Shown: positions 44,849-54,839, counted from the first letter of the stretch. The stretch: DNA of 59,768 nucleotides from Planctomycetota bacterium (GCA_014384025.1 JACNGQ010000324.1:2295-62062), one strand, 5' to 3'. Translations and numbers: made by a program. The notes: generated by a model from the letters alone, not told the origin.

Positions 44849-46081
44849 CTATCTATCTTTGACATCGAAGCAGTATAGGTTGTCGGCGTATCGCAGGTAA
44901 AGTCTGCCACCTGTGACCACAGGATGCGCCCAGCTTGGCCCCGAGCCTTCTACGTTAAATGTACCCCTGACCTTGGTAGTATCGGGCGAACATACCAGCA
45001 GGCCGGCTTTTCCACTCCGCTCCCCAAACACGTAAAGCATGCCGTCGGCATAGCAGAGCGAACCTTTGCCAACTGCCTTTTCATACCATTTGACTTTGCC
45101 TGTTTTCAATTCCATACATGTCCAGCCGCCGCTGTGATTGCCGTAGATGTGACCGTCGAGAATTACGTATCCGCCGTGATGACAGACAAAATCTTTTGTG
45201 GTGAAAACCTCTTCGGCTGCGACCTTGCCGCCGGCCGGTGTGAGCTTCAGGCATATCCCACCCTTGCCGTAGCCGTTGGCCCAGAACAGATAGCCTTCGG
45301 AATACTGGGGATCGGGACAGTTGGCTACATTTCCTTTACACCATTCGTTGAGCCAGAATTTCTCGCCGGTTCTCGCCGAAACTCCAACCAGTCCTTCTTT
45401 GGTGCCAGTTGCGATCACGTCCACACCGCCGCAGTCGAATGCAATGCATGAACCGTATTCCGGTCCTGCGTTGATGCCCGTGCTCTGCCAAACGGTTTCA
45501 CCGGTGACCTTGTTCAGAGCAACAATGCTGTTCTTTCCGCCGGGCTTTACAATCGCCATATCGTTATGGATGAGAATCGACTCGGCATAGCCCCAGCCTC
45601 CACTCTTGCCCCCGAAGCTATTCATCGTTTTGTACCATTTGACTTGTCCGTTACCGGCATCCATACATACTGCCTTGCCGTGGCCGCTGAGCAGATACAA
45701 ACGACCATCGTCGATAGTAGGCGTTGATCGCGAACCGGGATGGTCCTTCGTCCAGGTCTTGTCAACAGGGACTTTCCACTTAATCTTACCGTTCATATCG
45801 AAGGCGAACAAAGTCAGCGAGTCGTCAACATCACCGGTGATATATATGGTTCCTCCGGTCACAGCGACCGTAGAGAAACCCTTGCCCAATCCGTCGACCT
45901 TCCAGAGTAACTTCGGTCCGGCCTCGGGCCATTTCTTGAGCAATCCAGTATCCGGGCTTATACCGTTCCTGTCTGGCCCACGCCAGCATGGCCACTCGGC
46001 CCCAACCGCAACCATTGGCTCCAACATTACTAAAAATACCACAAGCACTGACAAAGCTAATACGACTTTCGTTTTAGACAT
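44849..46081 (-). CDS. Secreted PQQ-type (BamB-like) beta-propeller protein
   Basis: This 410-residue exported protein has an aggag ribosome site and a signal peptide (about residues 5-27). It is a PQQ-like beta-propeller of seven or so blades, opening with WPCWRGPDRNGISPDTGLLKKWPEAGPKLLWK, the usual planctomycete form. Later blades show GKIKWKVPVDKTW, GQVKWYKTMNSFGG, GETVWQSTGIN, GEKFWLNEWCKG and GKVKWYEKAVGKG. Such proteins bind PQQ-like ligands or act as scaffolds; the dehydrogenase active-site residues are not present in a recognisable form, so it is probably non-enzymatic. It stands apart from its neighbours by long gaps on both sides. Confidence 0.88.
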   Translation of the reverse strand: MSKTKVVLALSVLVVFLVMLEPMVAVGAEWPCWRGPDRNGISPDTGLLKKWPEAGPKLLWKVDGLGKGFSTVAVTGGTIYITGDVDDSLTLFAFDMNGKIKWKVPVDKTWTKDHPGSRSTPTIDDGRLYLLSGHGKAVCMDAGNGQVKWYKTMNSFGGKSGGWGYAESILIHNDMAIVKPGGKNSIVALNKVTGETVWQSTGINAGPEYGSCIAFDCGGVDVIATGTKEGLVGVSARTGEKFWLNEWCKGNVANCPDPQYSEGYLFWANGYGKGGICLKLTPAGGKVAAEEVFTTKDFVCHHGGYVILDGHIYGNHSGGWTCMELKTGKVKWYEKAVGKGSLCYADGMLYVFGERSGKAGLLVCSPDTTKVRGTFNVEGSGPSWAHPVVTGGRLYLRYADNLYCFDVKDR

Positions 46082-46505
46082 CTTATTCTCCTGTTTAATA
46101 CCATCCTCAAAAAAAAACTAACGCCCCGGGGCCCTTGAGCCTGTACGGCAGATACTCTTTTTAGATCACACCTCTGATCAATCGACACTATAATACATGC
46201 CAGTTCTTCACTGGTCAAGTGATTAGCACAGAACGAGTTTGCATTGATATTCCATGTTAACAACTTAGGCCGAATCATACACACGACATGAACTTGATTT
46301 CTGATTCGAATATGAACGTACACGCCGCTTGAATTCAAGAGGAACTACAACGAGCAATGGATTATGCAGCTACTCAGACATCAAACGCTGCGCAGGTCCG
46401 AAGGAATGCTTGCAATCCTCTGCAACAATTAGTATGATTATATGTAACTTTGTGCCTAAAGACTTTAGTGTTCTACACATACCTGGCACAAAAAAGAGGA
46501 TAGAG
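46082..46505. other. Divergent intergenic region before the prepilin gene
   Basis: The stretch holds the upstream sequences of the propeller gene (minus strand) and the prepilin gene (plus strand). The plus frame of the prepilin is open for 59 codons upstream of its real ATG, but those codons have no signal and no ribosome site. No promoter pair, repeat or structured RNA is convincing to me here. Confidence 0.45.
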
Positions 46506-47345
46506 ATGTTCAAGAAACGAGCCTTTACTCTTATAGAACTCTTAGTCGTTATCGCAGTGATAGCCGTACTAATGGCCATCCTGATGCCCGCTCTTAGAGC
46601 CGCCAAGGAATTGGCGCGTGGTTCGAATTGCATGGCCAACCAGCGGTCTCTGGTGCTGGCCTATACGATGTACGCCGATGATAACGATAGCCGGATCGTC
46701 CGGGGCCATGTAGATATGTCTAATCTGAATAGCCCTATGTGGGTCTTGCCACCTATAGACCAAAGCGGCGCTTACATTAGCAACACTCCTCTGCTTGAGG
46801 ACCGCGTTCGTGGTATCAAACGAGGAGCTCTGTATTCCTATATAAACGACCACGAGATGTACCACTGCCCCGGCGACAACCGGTATCAGACGGGTGCTGA
46901 GGAGCACCAGCGGATGTATCGCAGTTATGTCATCCCGGATGTCCTTTCCGCCGCCAGGAAAGGATTTCATTCCTGGACGGAAGCCCGTCACAAGCACTTC
47001 CCCAAGAGGCTGGAAGAGATCACACACGCCAGTCTTAAGTATGTCTTTGTCGAAAGCGAGTTCCAAAACCCCAACTTTAACTACGATCATGGCGGCTGGA
47101 GTTTTGCTCCCTGGGTAGACAATCGATGGATAGATGAACTGGCCACTTTCCACAGCAAGTCGGCAACTTTTGGCTTTGCCGACGGCCACTCGGAGAAACA
47201 TAAGTGGGTCCATACCGAGACTTGGAAGATTTTTATTGAAGATTTACCCATAGAAACACTCCTGCCACCTCAGGGTATAAACGAGGATTGGCGGTGGTGC
47301 TGGGAGCGTTTCCCGTATCTGGACGAATCGGAGAAGCCACGCTGA
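46506..47345 (+). CDS. Type II secretion / type IV pilin-like prepilin with H-X9-DG motif
   Basis: This 279-residue protein starts at the ATG with an aagagga ribosome site just ahead. It opens with a classical prepilin leader, FKKRAFTLIELLVVIAVIAV, where Phe-Thr-Leu-Ile-Glu marks the peptidase cleavage region, followed by a hydrophobic helix. The C-terminal region has HSKSATFGFADGH, an exact H-X9-DG pattern that defines a large planctomycete/verrucomicrobial family formerly called DUF1559-like. Such pseudopilins are numerous per genome, and their role in secretion or attachment is unsettled. No pilus or secretion apparatus genes are adjacent, so it is an isolated member. Confidence 0.9.
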   Translation: MFKKRAFTLIELLVVIAVIAVLMAILMPALRAAKELARGSNCMANQRSLVLAYTMYADDNDSRIVRGHVDMSNLNSPMWVLPPIDQSGAYISNTPLLEDRVRGIKRGALYSYINDHEMYHCPGDNRYQTGAEEHQRMYRSYVIPDVLSAARKGFHSWTEARHKHFPKRLEEITHASLKYVFVESEFQNPNFNYDHGGWSFAPWVDNRWIDELATFHSKSATFGFADGHSEKHKWVHTETWKIFIEDLPIETLLPPQGINEDWRWCWERFPYLDESEKPR

Positions 47346-47561
47346 ATACGAGACATGCACCTTCAATGTACATTATAATATCGGTTTCGGTTATAACTCT
47401 TAATTCATTAAGTAATCGGGAGGTCTTTCATGACGACCAGATAGAATAGATGCCTGGATTCGATCACTTTAAATTTTTTAATCAGAAAAGGCAGATATTT
47501 TGTGAACGTTTTCAATGGGCGGTTTTGTTGCTGAGTGTTTAAGTTGCTGAATTTGAAATTT

Positions 47562-50501
47562 TCAGTTTTGCATCTTTTGCAGATATAGGATGGCTGGACC
47601 GCTCAATGGCGGAACAAATATGTTCTTGCCGGTCTTTGCATGGAGGTCTTGCGATTTAAGGCTCTTGCCGCTTGATAAGTTTATCCATTCAACCGAGTAT
47701 TTACCGGGTGTGAGAGTAAGAGTGAACTTGTTATATCCTTCCTCGGATTTATAAGCCAGGTATTTCCGGCCGGGATCAGCCAGACAATATCCGGTTGAGG
47801 CCAGTTTGCTTTGTGGTATCATCGATACTAAATCTATTCGCTCGGAAAGACTTCGTGCCATACCCATTGCTCTACGCGTGGGGTCATGTACTGACTCAGG
47901 CTTTTCAGGTGAGCCTATCCGAAAATCCTGATAGCTATCCATCAGGATAAAATGGTTACCCCGCATAAAATTCTTCCATACCCAGTTAGGATCGCTGTTC
48001 CAGGGATTAATATGGTCATTATCAACGATTATTACTTTATTTCCCTTTGTGTCAGGAGGGTCATTAAGATAGCTCTTGCCGTTCGGCGAAATCCAGTCGG
48101 CCGGACTTGCAAATAGCGGTGGATTATTAATTGGCGAGCTGGTCATTCCGACGGGATGCTGCTTAGGTTGGGTAGACTCGTATTCCTTGATGAACCGGAT
48201 CATATGGTAATGCCACTTTATTGAGCCGGTATGACTTTCATTGCTGATCTCCCATAAGACATTATCCAGATCATTCAATGTATCGACAACCTTGCGAACG
48301 TAAGCCTCCTGCAGGCTAATTATCTCTGTAATCTTGAGAGTATGCGTTTCATCGCCTTCTCCATCTTCATTTATATCTCCATTAATGCCGTTTATGTTGT
48401 TCTTTGGATTGTATGGATGGCCGTCCCAGGCATTACCCTTTTTCACATCGACTCCCTTTGTACCTTTCTGCTCGACACTGAAACCCTGAAACAGCATGAC
48501 GCCGACATATAGACCTCGCTCACCTGCTGCAACAACCCGCCTTCGAAGCCGGTCAAAATATGTCTGATTGAATTGCGTCAGATCGAACCTGGGTTTACCG
48601 TCGATCGCCTTGCCCGGGCCTGTTCGTATATAAGCCATTGGTTTGTAGCGGATCAAAGTTTCGCTCGGTACAAACTGCATCCACAGTGCGTGTTCCCATC
48701 TCCACATTCGCATGAAATTGTGGCCCATTGTTTGCATAAAGTCCAGGTATTGTTCATAATCGAAGTCGGGCGTCTGGCCCTCAACTCCACGTTCCTGGAA
48801 ATTAGCCCACGTGTGCGAGCCAGTCAGAAATACTGCCTTGCCTGAGCCGTCCGTGAAATATCTTGAATTCTCCGGAATAATCCTTAACGGTCCTTTTGAA
48901 ACTGGCGAACGTTCTAATCTCAACAGAACAATCCAATCACCTATATCAGGTGATATCAGTCTTAGCTTACCTCCGGACACATCACCTTCATCTGTCCACT
49001 GTCCAGTTCTGGGATTGAACCACCTTACTGCAAATTCGCCTTCAGGTAATTGGACTGTCATATTTGCGGGTGTCCGGCTAACATTTGCCTCGCCAGGTTT
49101 GGAATTGTCGGGATTGGCCAGATACAGGATGAAGGTTTTATTATCACTCATGCACTTGGATTTTTCCGGCTCATTACCAAGTATTGCATCGCTGGGCTTC
49201 ATATTTACTAAGGTCAGTTTGCTGTCTATAAAGAATTTGTGTATATGAACAAAATCATCCGCCCCATGCTCCAGTTTTCCCTGGGTAACAGAATCGAAGT
49301 ATCCCTGCATTCCTAATAAATCCCCATCATATGCCTCATATGTCTTTAATCCGCCGTATGTGGCACACCCACCCGATAGAAGGCTTGCCCACATCAGCCT
49401 TCGAAAGAAATACCGGTCGTACTTTGGATTCCGCCAGTGTTCGTAGCGATCCTCGTCCAGCACCATAGGAACTGCTCGTTTGCTATAGTATTCTTTGAAT
49501 ATTTTCCCATCGACCTGGTCCAAATCTTCGAGCGTGATAATATCCGACCACACCGCATCTGTAAAATCGTATCCCTTGAATCTGCTTTGGTGATTAGTAA
49601 TCAGTGTTCCCCACGGCTCCCTCGCCGCCATATCCTTTCCGATCTTGTTAATTGTGTCCCAAAGAACCTTCCTGCCGGTAAGCTTGCCATCTGAGACAAT
49701 CTCGCGATCATTCGAAATGCACCAGTAGATATTTGGCAAAGCCGAAAACCTCGCTTGCGCGTATCGTGCTATCAGTTTCGCTCCCTCATCGTCCCTGCCG
49801 TATCTTCGCAGCTCTTCCGTATCTTCACCATATGGAATCAACTCGAAGATTACGTGTGGGTGCCTTTCAAATGCATAATTCAAACGTTTATCGATTTCCT
49901 GCCAGTATGCAAGATTCAATTCTCTTCGCTCATTTGAGAAAAGAACCTGAACGTCCGACCGCTCCTGACAGAACCACGTCCTAATCTTGGTAGCTCCCAT
50001 TTCAGCAGCCTGGTCTATATATTCTTTCCATTTTGGCTCAGTCTGCGTTACATACCTATACCCTGTATCGCCTATATGCAGAAACCATTGGCCGTTGTCA
50101 TAAGCAAACTGACGTTGGTCTTTCATGTGCAGCCGTAACTTGCCTTTAAGGGATGAGGCTTTGACTTCGAACGCACCGCTTTTCTTGTCCAGATCCTCAA
50201 TGTTGGAAGAAGACCTCCATCGCCATCTACCTATCGTGTCACAGTAAGCTCTGGCCCTGAAAGTGCTCTGGCCATCATAGAAACCGTCAACCACTACTTT
50301 CGAACGATCAGGCCGCTCAAAAACTACCTCGAACTTAACATCCATGTAGGGATTGAATACATTGCCGCCGGTTTTTAAAGAGACCTCAGAAAACCCGCGA
50401 TGTGGATATGTTATTGTCTCTCCAAAACATGTATCAATCGATAACAAGCCGATGATAAGTATAATGAAAAGCAATGCGTTTGTTCTTAAGCCTTTTGTCA
50501 C
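47562..50501 (-). CDS. Tandem double glycoside-hydrolase-like protein (DUF5060/DUF4038-like)
   Basis: This 979-residue exported protein is preferred from a GTG with ggagg ahead, giving a clean signal peptide; an ATG 20 codons upstream lacks support. The first half has a DUF5060-like beta-sandwich (about residues 25-115), a TIM barrel (about 120-415) and a small beta-domain (about 450-535, VRWFNPRTGQWTDEG). The second half repeats a barrel (about 545-880) and a C-terminal beta-domain (about 905-979). The second barrel has an intact acid/base, VLWEISNESHTGS (Glu near 751), and shares HPYNPKNN with the plus-strand glycosidase-like gene at 30.1-31.5 kb. In the first barrel the equivalent is IYWCISNDRE, with Asp instead of Glu. 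Both halves are likely polysaccharide-acting; the substrate is unknown. Confidence 0.85.
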   Translation of the reverse strand: MTKGLRTNALLFIILIIGLLSIDTCFGETITYPHRGFSEVSLKTGGNVFNPYMDVKFEVVFERPDRSKVVVDGFYDGQSTFRARAYCDTIGRWRWRSSSNIEDLDKKSGAFEVKASSLKGKLRLHMKDQRQFAYDNGQWFLHIGDTGYRYVTQTEPKWKEYIDQAAEMGATKIRTWFCQERSDVQVLFSNERRELNLAYWQEIDKRLNYAFERHPHVIFELIPYGEDTEELRRYGRDDEGAKLIARYAQARFSALPNIYWCISNDREIVSDGKLTGRKVLWDTINKIGKDMAAREPWGTLITNHQSRFKGYDFTDAVWSDIITLEDLDQVDGKIFKEYYSKRAVPMVLDEDRYEHWRNPKYDRYFFRRLMWASLLSGGCATYGGLKTYEAYDGDLLGMQGYFDSVTQGKLEHGADDFVHIHKFFIDSKLTLVNMKPSDAILGNEPEKSKCMSDNKTFILYLANPDNSKPGEANVSRTPANMTVQLPEGEFAVRWFNPRTGQWTDEGDVSGGKLRLISPDIGDWIVLLRLERSPVSKGPLRIIPENSRYFTDGSGKAVFLTGSHTWANFQERGVEGQTPDFDYEQYLDFMQTMGHNFMRMWRWEHALWMQFVPSETLIRYKPMAYIRTGPGKAIDGKPRFDLTQFNQTYFDRLRRRVVAAGERGLYVGVMLFQGFSVEQKGTKGVDVKKGNAWDGHPYNPKNNINGINGDINEDGEGDETHTLKITEIISLQEAYVRKVVDTLNDLDNVLWEISNESHTGSIKWHYHMIRFIKEYESTQPKQHPVGMTSSPINNPPLFASPADWISPNGKSYLNDPPDTKGNKVIIVDNDHINPWNSDPNWVWKNFMRGNHFILMDSYQDFRIGSPEKPESVHDPTRRAMGMARSLSERIDLVSMIPQSKLASTGYCLADPGRKYLAYKSEEGYNKFTLTLTPGKYSVEWINLSSGKSLKSQDLHAKTGKNIFVPPLSGPAILYLQKMQN

Positions 50502-50612
50502 TTCCGACCTCCATAGTCTGATAAAGAGACAGAAGTATAGTATAAATGCATGATTTGGCAAGGCTTAATTTGGAAGACTGCCGGCTCGAATGAATAAATG
50601 GAATGGTATGTG

Positions 50613-51593
50613 TTATTCTTTGTGTTTTTTGCATCGATCCATACGCTTTTGAAAATGGCGAAGATAGTCCACTCGCCATTTGTTTACCGTGCGGGCGCCG
50701 GGCTTGCCGGATTCGTTCTGTTCCGGTGCCGGATTGTCCGTCCACCAATTGGGGCGTCCCGGTTTCTTAACAAATTGACCGCCCCAGCTTTCCCTTGTCG
50801 GATCCTCAGGTGTTCCGTAAAGAAGCCAGGCCACTGTCGGTGTGTCGCCCATCTTGATGCTGCCGCCTTTAAGCGGCGAAAAATAATCGCCCAACGCACC
50901 GTGACCATTGATATGTGTAGTTACAAAGGATTTATTCCCGAGGTCGCCTTTGTTGCTGCCCCCCATATACCACCCCCGAAATGTCGTGTCGTTATGAATC
51001 AACCACAAATCGCTGTGATGCCTGTCAATATACCGAAAAGAGTTTTCGTCCTGCCGCTGGTTCCAGGAGGCTATGAAATGAACACGAATTTTATCCTTGA
51101 TTGATGGTTCGTCATGTAGGGCCTGGGCAACGTCGGTTATCGAACCCCACACAAGAATATACAATGGCCGTTTGTCATCTTTCCTTGCACATTCAATGAT
51201 CCAACGGGAACCTTCGGTCGCTTTCCCATACCCTTTTTCCCCAGCCGGCTCAATTGCACCCTGTTTCGTAATCGAACGCAGATATTCCGGCTTTGGATAT
51301 CTGGTCGAATATGTCGTTAGCTTAGGATAGTCTTTGGCATATACATCGATAACCTTGAATATGTCCCTCGCTCTGCCCTGTTTGGGAGGTGAAGAGATAA
51401 GGCCCTCTGTGTCGAATAGATCCGAGTAAACAAGATAATGGACCATCGACTGAATATCGTCTTCGTCTCCTCCTCCGATATCCGAAGATACAATTACGCG
51501 ATATCGGTTCCCATCGATTGCTCCTGCCAGACAAGACTCCACCCAAATTGTACCGGAAAGCATCATCAATACCATAAAACATGCTGTACGCAT
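50613..51593 (-). CDS. Secreted DUF1593 (nucleoside-hydrolase-like) protein
   Basis: This 326-residue exported protein begins at the ATG with aggaggc ahead; 18 upstream codons are in frame but unsupported. The signal peptide is ACFMVLMMLSGTIWVESCLA. The core begins YRVIVSSDIGGGDEDDIQSM, an Asp-rich motif resembling the calcium-binding DxDxxxDD of nucleoside hydrolases, and has the family stretches SRWIIECARKDDKRPLYILVWG and MGDTPTVAWLLYGTPEDP. DUF1593 proteins are secreted and often linked with cellulose or pectin loci; they probably hydrolyse a glycosyl bond, but no activity is established. The C-terminal immunoglobulin-like half present in longer members is missing. It sits next to the double glycosidase-like gene, same strand, about 110 bases away. 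Confidence 0.88.
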   Translation of the reverse strand: MRTACFMVLMMLSGTIWVESCLAGAIDGNRYRVIVSSDIGGGDEDDIQSMVHYLVYSDLFDTEGLISSPPKQGRARDIFKVIDVYAKDYPKLTTYSTRYPKPEYLRSITKQGAIEPAGEKGYGKATEGSRWIIECARKDDKRPLYILVWGSITDVAQALHDEPSIKDKIRVHFIASWNQRQDENSFRYIDRHHSDLWLIHNDTTFRGWYMGGSNKGDLGNKSFVTTHINGHGALGDYFSPLKGGSIKMGDTPTVAWLLYGTPEDPTRESWGGQFVKKPGRPNWWTDNPAPEQNESGKPGARTVNKWRVDYLRHFQKRMDRCKKHKE

Positions 51594-51712
51594 AACGCCT
51601 CCTGTGATTGCACAATTTGCATCAAACATTATTACCGGGGATTTCACTCCAAGTTACAACTGACATCGATTCAAGATGCAGAAGCCCTGAAAAAAAATCA
51701 CCACTGTCATTG

Positions 51713-52696
51713 CTATGCTGTTGTCATGCCGTCATCATAATCAGGCCTTGCCCAACACAGTGCATGTGGACCGGCCAGGGGCGCCAGCCGTCTCTCAAGC
51801 TCTTTCCTATCAACAGTAGCGACCATTCCTTTTTCGCCGAATTCCAGGGCAAGACGATAATTCTCTTCGAGCGGTTCAATTCCATTATGGCCAATCACTG
51901 CCGTAGCCACACCCTGTTCCGTCCAGGCATACTGAAGCAATTCCCGGGCGGTCGCTTTCTTGCCTACAATGTTGAGCATTACCTTCATGGCTAACACGCC
52001 GGTATTGCGCTGCTGTGCCACTGGAAGCGCCTCTTTCGCCATGCTCGTGAATTTGGTGGCATTCAACGTCAGAATTACTACATCCGGATCCATTCTATTG
52101 AGCATGTCCCTGGTGTAGGGTCCGTCGTCCATTGCTGAAAAACCGTTGAAGCGAACAATCCCCTCATCTTTTAGCCGATGCATCTGCTTATATATTCTGT
52201 CCAGATCGGCCGGATCGTCTTTGTCGTTAATGCCGTGTATCATTAGAATATCAATATAATCAGTCTTAAGTCGTTGCAGGCTGCGTTCAAACTCCTGCAT
52301 GGCGACTGCAACGTCTCGGGAATCCACCTTCGTGGACAGAATGATTCGTTTCCGATATTTCGGCAGGATTTTCCCAAAACGCTCTTCACTGCTCAGGGAA
52401 GCCTCCCATTGATAGCCGGGAGAGGTATCGAAAAGGTTGATTCCCATTTCGACGGCTCGCTCCATATGCGGCTCCCACTCACCATCGTCCATCGCGGTAA
52501 ACTGCGAACCCCCACCATAAGTCATAATGGTAATCGGTAAACCCGTTCTGCCCAGAGTTCGCATAGGCAGCTTTGGGCTTTGGGAAAACCCAGACATCTG
52601 AGAGCAAGAGGAGGTGGTTCCTAATGTAGAAATCGCCAGCCCCACGGCGGTATTGCGGACAAATTCCCGTCTTGAAAGTTTATAATCACTTTTCAT
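51713..52696 (-). CDS. Tat-exported aldo-keto reductase
   Basis: This 327-residue protein has a Tat leader (KLSRREFVRNTAVGLAI) and an aggag ribosome site. The mature part is an aldo-keto reductase barrel with the catalytic tetrad visible: Asp90 (NLFDTSPGY), Tyr95, Lys123 (LSTKVDS) and His154 (LMIHG). The motif MRTLGRTGLPITIMTYGGG opens the domain. It would reduce an aldehyde or ketone using NADPH, which implies cofactor loading before export through Tat. It follows the DUF4838 gene in direction by 257 bases and precedes DUF1593 by about 120. A role in sugar processing is inferred from the surrounding exported enzymes only. Confidence 0.93.
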   Translation of the reverse strand: MKSDYKLSRREFVRNTAVGLAISTLGTTSSCSQMSGFSQSPKLPMRTLGRTGLPITIMTYGGGSQFTAMDDGEWEPHMERAVEMGINLFDTSPGYQWEASLSSEERFGKILPKYRKRIILSTKVDSRDVAVAMQEFERSLQRLKTDYIDILMIHGINDKDDPADLDRIYKQMHRLKDEGIVRFNGFSAMDDGPYTRDMLNRMDPDVVILTLNATKFTSMAKEALPVAQQRNTGVLAMKVMLNIVGKKATARELLQYAWTEQGVATAVIGHNGIEPLEENYRLALEFGEKGMVATVDRKELERRLAPLAGPHALCWARPDYDDGMTTA

Positions 52697-52921
52697 AGAT
52701 TGCTCCTTTCTTCTTGTTTCGAGCTATATAAGGATAACAAGATTGTGTGTATTCATCACCTACAATATCAAGTAATAATCGGATTAACATTCCTGACATA
52801 TGTACGAGCTTGCTATCACTCGTGACAAGGGGCTGACAGTAACTTAAGCTTCCAGCTCCCTGGTTGGCAGTTGTTCAAAGAATACCCAGTTTAGGATCAA
52901 GCGAGAGTCGAAATGAGGCCC

Positions 52922-52954
52922 AAAGCTATCAGCCATAACAACCCGGATAGCTTT
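52922..52954 (-). terminator. Stem-loop just after the DUF4838 gene
   Basis: AAAGCTATC and GATAGCTTT form a perfect nine-base-pair stem around a 15-base loop, and the 5' arm starts within the stop codon of the DUF4838 gene. It is followed by GGGCCT and not by a T run, so it may protect the 3' end of the message rather than terminate it. Confidence 0.45.
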
Positions 52955-54776
52955 ATAATCCGACGATGCGTTTGAGCCGTTTACTCTCACTTTCGATACT
53001 ACTGCGTTCGCTGGCATTGGTCACTCCATATTTATTGCACAACTCCAGAAAGTGTTTTACCAGCGGCCGCATTCGCTCGGCCAGGTTGGGATCTACTGAT
53101 GATCTATCCTTAATATACCAGATTGGTTCGATGGCTGCCCGGTATGCGCAGATTGAGGCCTTTTCCACACGAGCGCGAACGGCGTCGTTTTCGGCTAATC
53201 TCATCGCTTCAGTGAAAGCAAAGAGACCCGCTTTGGTTATGGTTTCATCGATTGCATAATCTTTCGCTCTACCAAAGCAGTTCGGATGCAATCCGCTGGC
53301 CAGTGCGTTCTCATGAGTTAGATTGATAAACCGCCGAATTGGCTCAGCACTGCGGCCATAATGTAAATCAAGAAATTCATCTATTAGCTGCTGACTACTT
53401 TTGCCCGGATCCCAGAGCAGATTGGCCATTACATAATTGCGTAAATCAGACATCTCGGCCCCGAGTGCATTGCCCGCAGCCTGCATAAATATTCCTATCG
53501 CATTATTGGTTACAAAGTATTGAATGTTCGATTCTATTACCCGAAGATTCGGGCAGGGAAGTAAATAATTGCTGAAGTTCGTATTATAGTTCCAAATAGA
53601 AATATGATTGCACATATTACCCCAGTTGGCCAGGTCCTGGCAAAACTGTACATTTTTCTCGCACTTTGGGTCGTTGATAGGATGTAGAAGACAGCATTCA
53701 ATGCTGCACAACTGGATTTGAACGTTTGGCCGGGGCTTGATTGTTTTTGGCGGCTTGCGTGAATACCAATAAGACAATGTACCCACCATTACATCCGGAT
53801 ACTCTTTCGCCACCTCATCTGCTACTGCATTAACAAATATCAGCAGCGAGCCCATTGGTGTACCTTCCCGCTTATCAATGGCAACGCAGCGGGAACAGCG
53901 ACAGTATTTATTATTGTCGTTCTGGCTGACTGATATGTTCTCCAGTTTGGGATTTTTCTTTAGAGCATCTAAAACCGAATCGGTAACGATGCGGAGGACA
54001 TCCGGGTTGGTCAGACAGAGTTCCGGGCCTCCACCTCCCATCTCCAGTTTGCGCTTGCCCTCTACGAGGGCGAAATACTCCGGATGCTCCTTTCCGTATT
54101 CCTGCGATGAGAGATGACTATGAAAGCTGTGGTTTATGAGGTTCAGTCCTGTCTTGCCGCCCAGCTTTGCGTCGTCAGTGACGGTATTTACGCGAATTTG
54201 AGCGGCGAACTCAGGATTTCTGTTGGTTTCGCCGTAATAGCTCCAGCGAAAACGCAGAGGCGGATGATAAAAACGGTCCAAAGGTCCAATGACCCGCCAT
54301 GTCCCTATCCTGGGCACATACGTATGGTCAACTGTGAGGAATCGCACTCCGACATAATCTTCAAGGAAAGTATAAACACCGTAGAGCGTCCCCCGTGTTT
54401 CTTCCTGTAACAATCCGGCTATTGCAATGTTATCATCCCGTACGATAATGCGAAAGTCCTCCTGCCCAAACTCGTCTGTGCTGAAACCGACGCTGCTGGC
54501 GCGCATAGCGGGGCTTGAGCCAATGAAGATATGATGCTGTCCATCCGTAACGAAACCCGACTGTCTGATAATTGGCAGATTAATGTTGCTTGCCTGAGCA
54601 AAATGGCTTTGGAATTCTTCCGCGGCGTAAATCTCGCTTGGCAAAGCGTTTTCTGCTATTACAATGTCCCAGTTATCCAGCTTAGCAAGATTTACTCCAC
54701 TTGGAACAGTGGCAGAAACAGGACAAACCACCAAGGCATACAGTAAAATTGTCGTTGTCACAATATAGCGAGGCAT
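52953..54776 (-). CDS. Secreted DUF4838 protein (GH20-like glycosidase relative)
   Basis: This 607-residue exported protein has an aaaggag ribosome site and a signal peptide (about residues 2-22). The N-terminal region (about 30-145) is a beta-hexosaminidase-type alpha/beta domain (AAEEFQSHFAQASNINLPII, TRGTLYGVYTFLEDYVGVRFL). The DUF4838 domain (about 200-470) is a TIM-barrel-like region with LENISVSQNDNNKYCRCSRC, MVGTLSYWYSRKPPK and HISIWNYNTNFSNYLLPCPN. A helical C-terminal part follows, with LDLHYGRSAEPIRRFI. The paired Cys in YCRCSRC may bind a metal. The family lies near GH20 and alpha-glucuronidase enzymes, but no activity is proven. It is in line with the LamG-HzsA-like gene, which ends about 60 bases upstream. 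Confidence 0.88.
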   Translation of the reverse strand: MPRYIVTTTILLYALVVCPVSATVPSGVNLAKLDNWDIVIAENALPSEIYAAEEFQSHFAQASNINLPIIRQSGFVTDGQHHIFIGSSPAMRASSVGFSTDEFGQEDFRIIVRDDNIAIAGLLQEETRGTLYGVYTFLEDYVGVRFLTVDHTYVPRIGTWRVIGPLDRFYHPPLRFRWSYYGETNRNPEFAAQIRVNTVTDDAKLGGKTGLNLINHSFHSHLSSQEYGKEHPEYFALVEGKRKLEMGGGGPELCLTNPDVLRIVTDSVLDALKKNPKLENISVSQNDNNKYCRCSRCVAIDKREGTPMGSLLIFVNAVADEVAKEYPDVMVGTLSYWYSRKPPKTIKPRPNVQIQLCSIECCLLHPINDPKCEKNVQFCQDLANWGNMCNHISIWNYNTNFSNYLLPCPNLRVIESNIQYFVTNNAIGIFMQAAGNALGAEMSDLRNYVMANLLWDPGKSSQQLIDEFLDLHYGRSAEPIRRFINLTHENALASGLHPNCFGRAKDYAIDETITKAGLFAFTEAMRLAENDAVRARVEKASICAYRAAIEPIWYIKDRSSVDPNLAERMRPLVKHFLELCNKYGVTNASERSSIESESKRLKRIVGL

Positions 54777-54839
54777 AACATTATCTCCTTTCCTGTAATC
54801 GTTTTAGTCTTTAATGACCCGGACTCTTCCGAGAGTGCT

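Noticed and set aside
47501-47514. LacI-family operator-like sequence TGTGAACGTTTTCA
   Set aside because: It sits downstream of both neighbouring genes rather than in a promoter, and no LacI-type regulator is encoded in the window.
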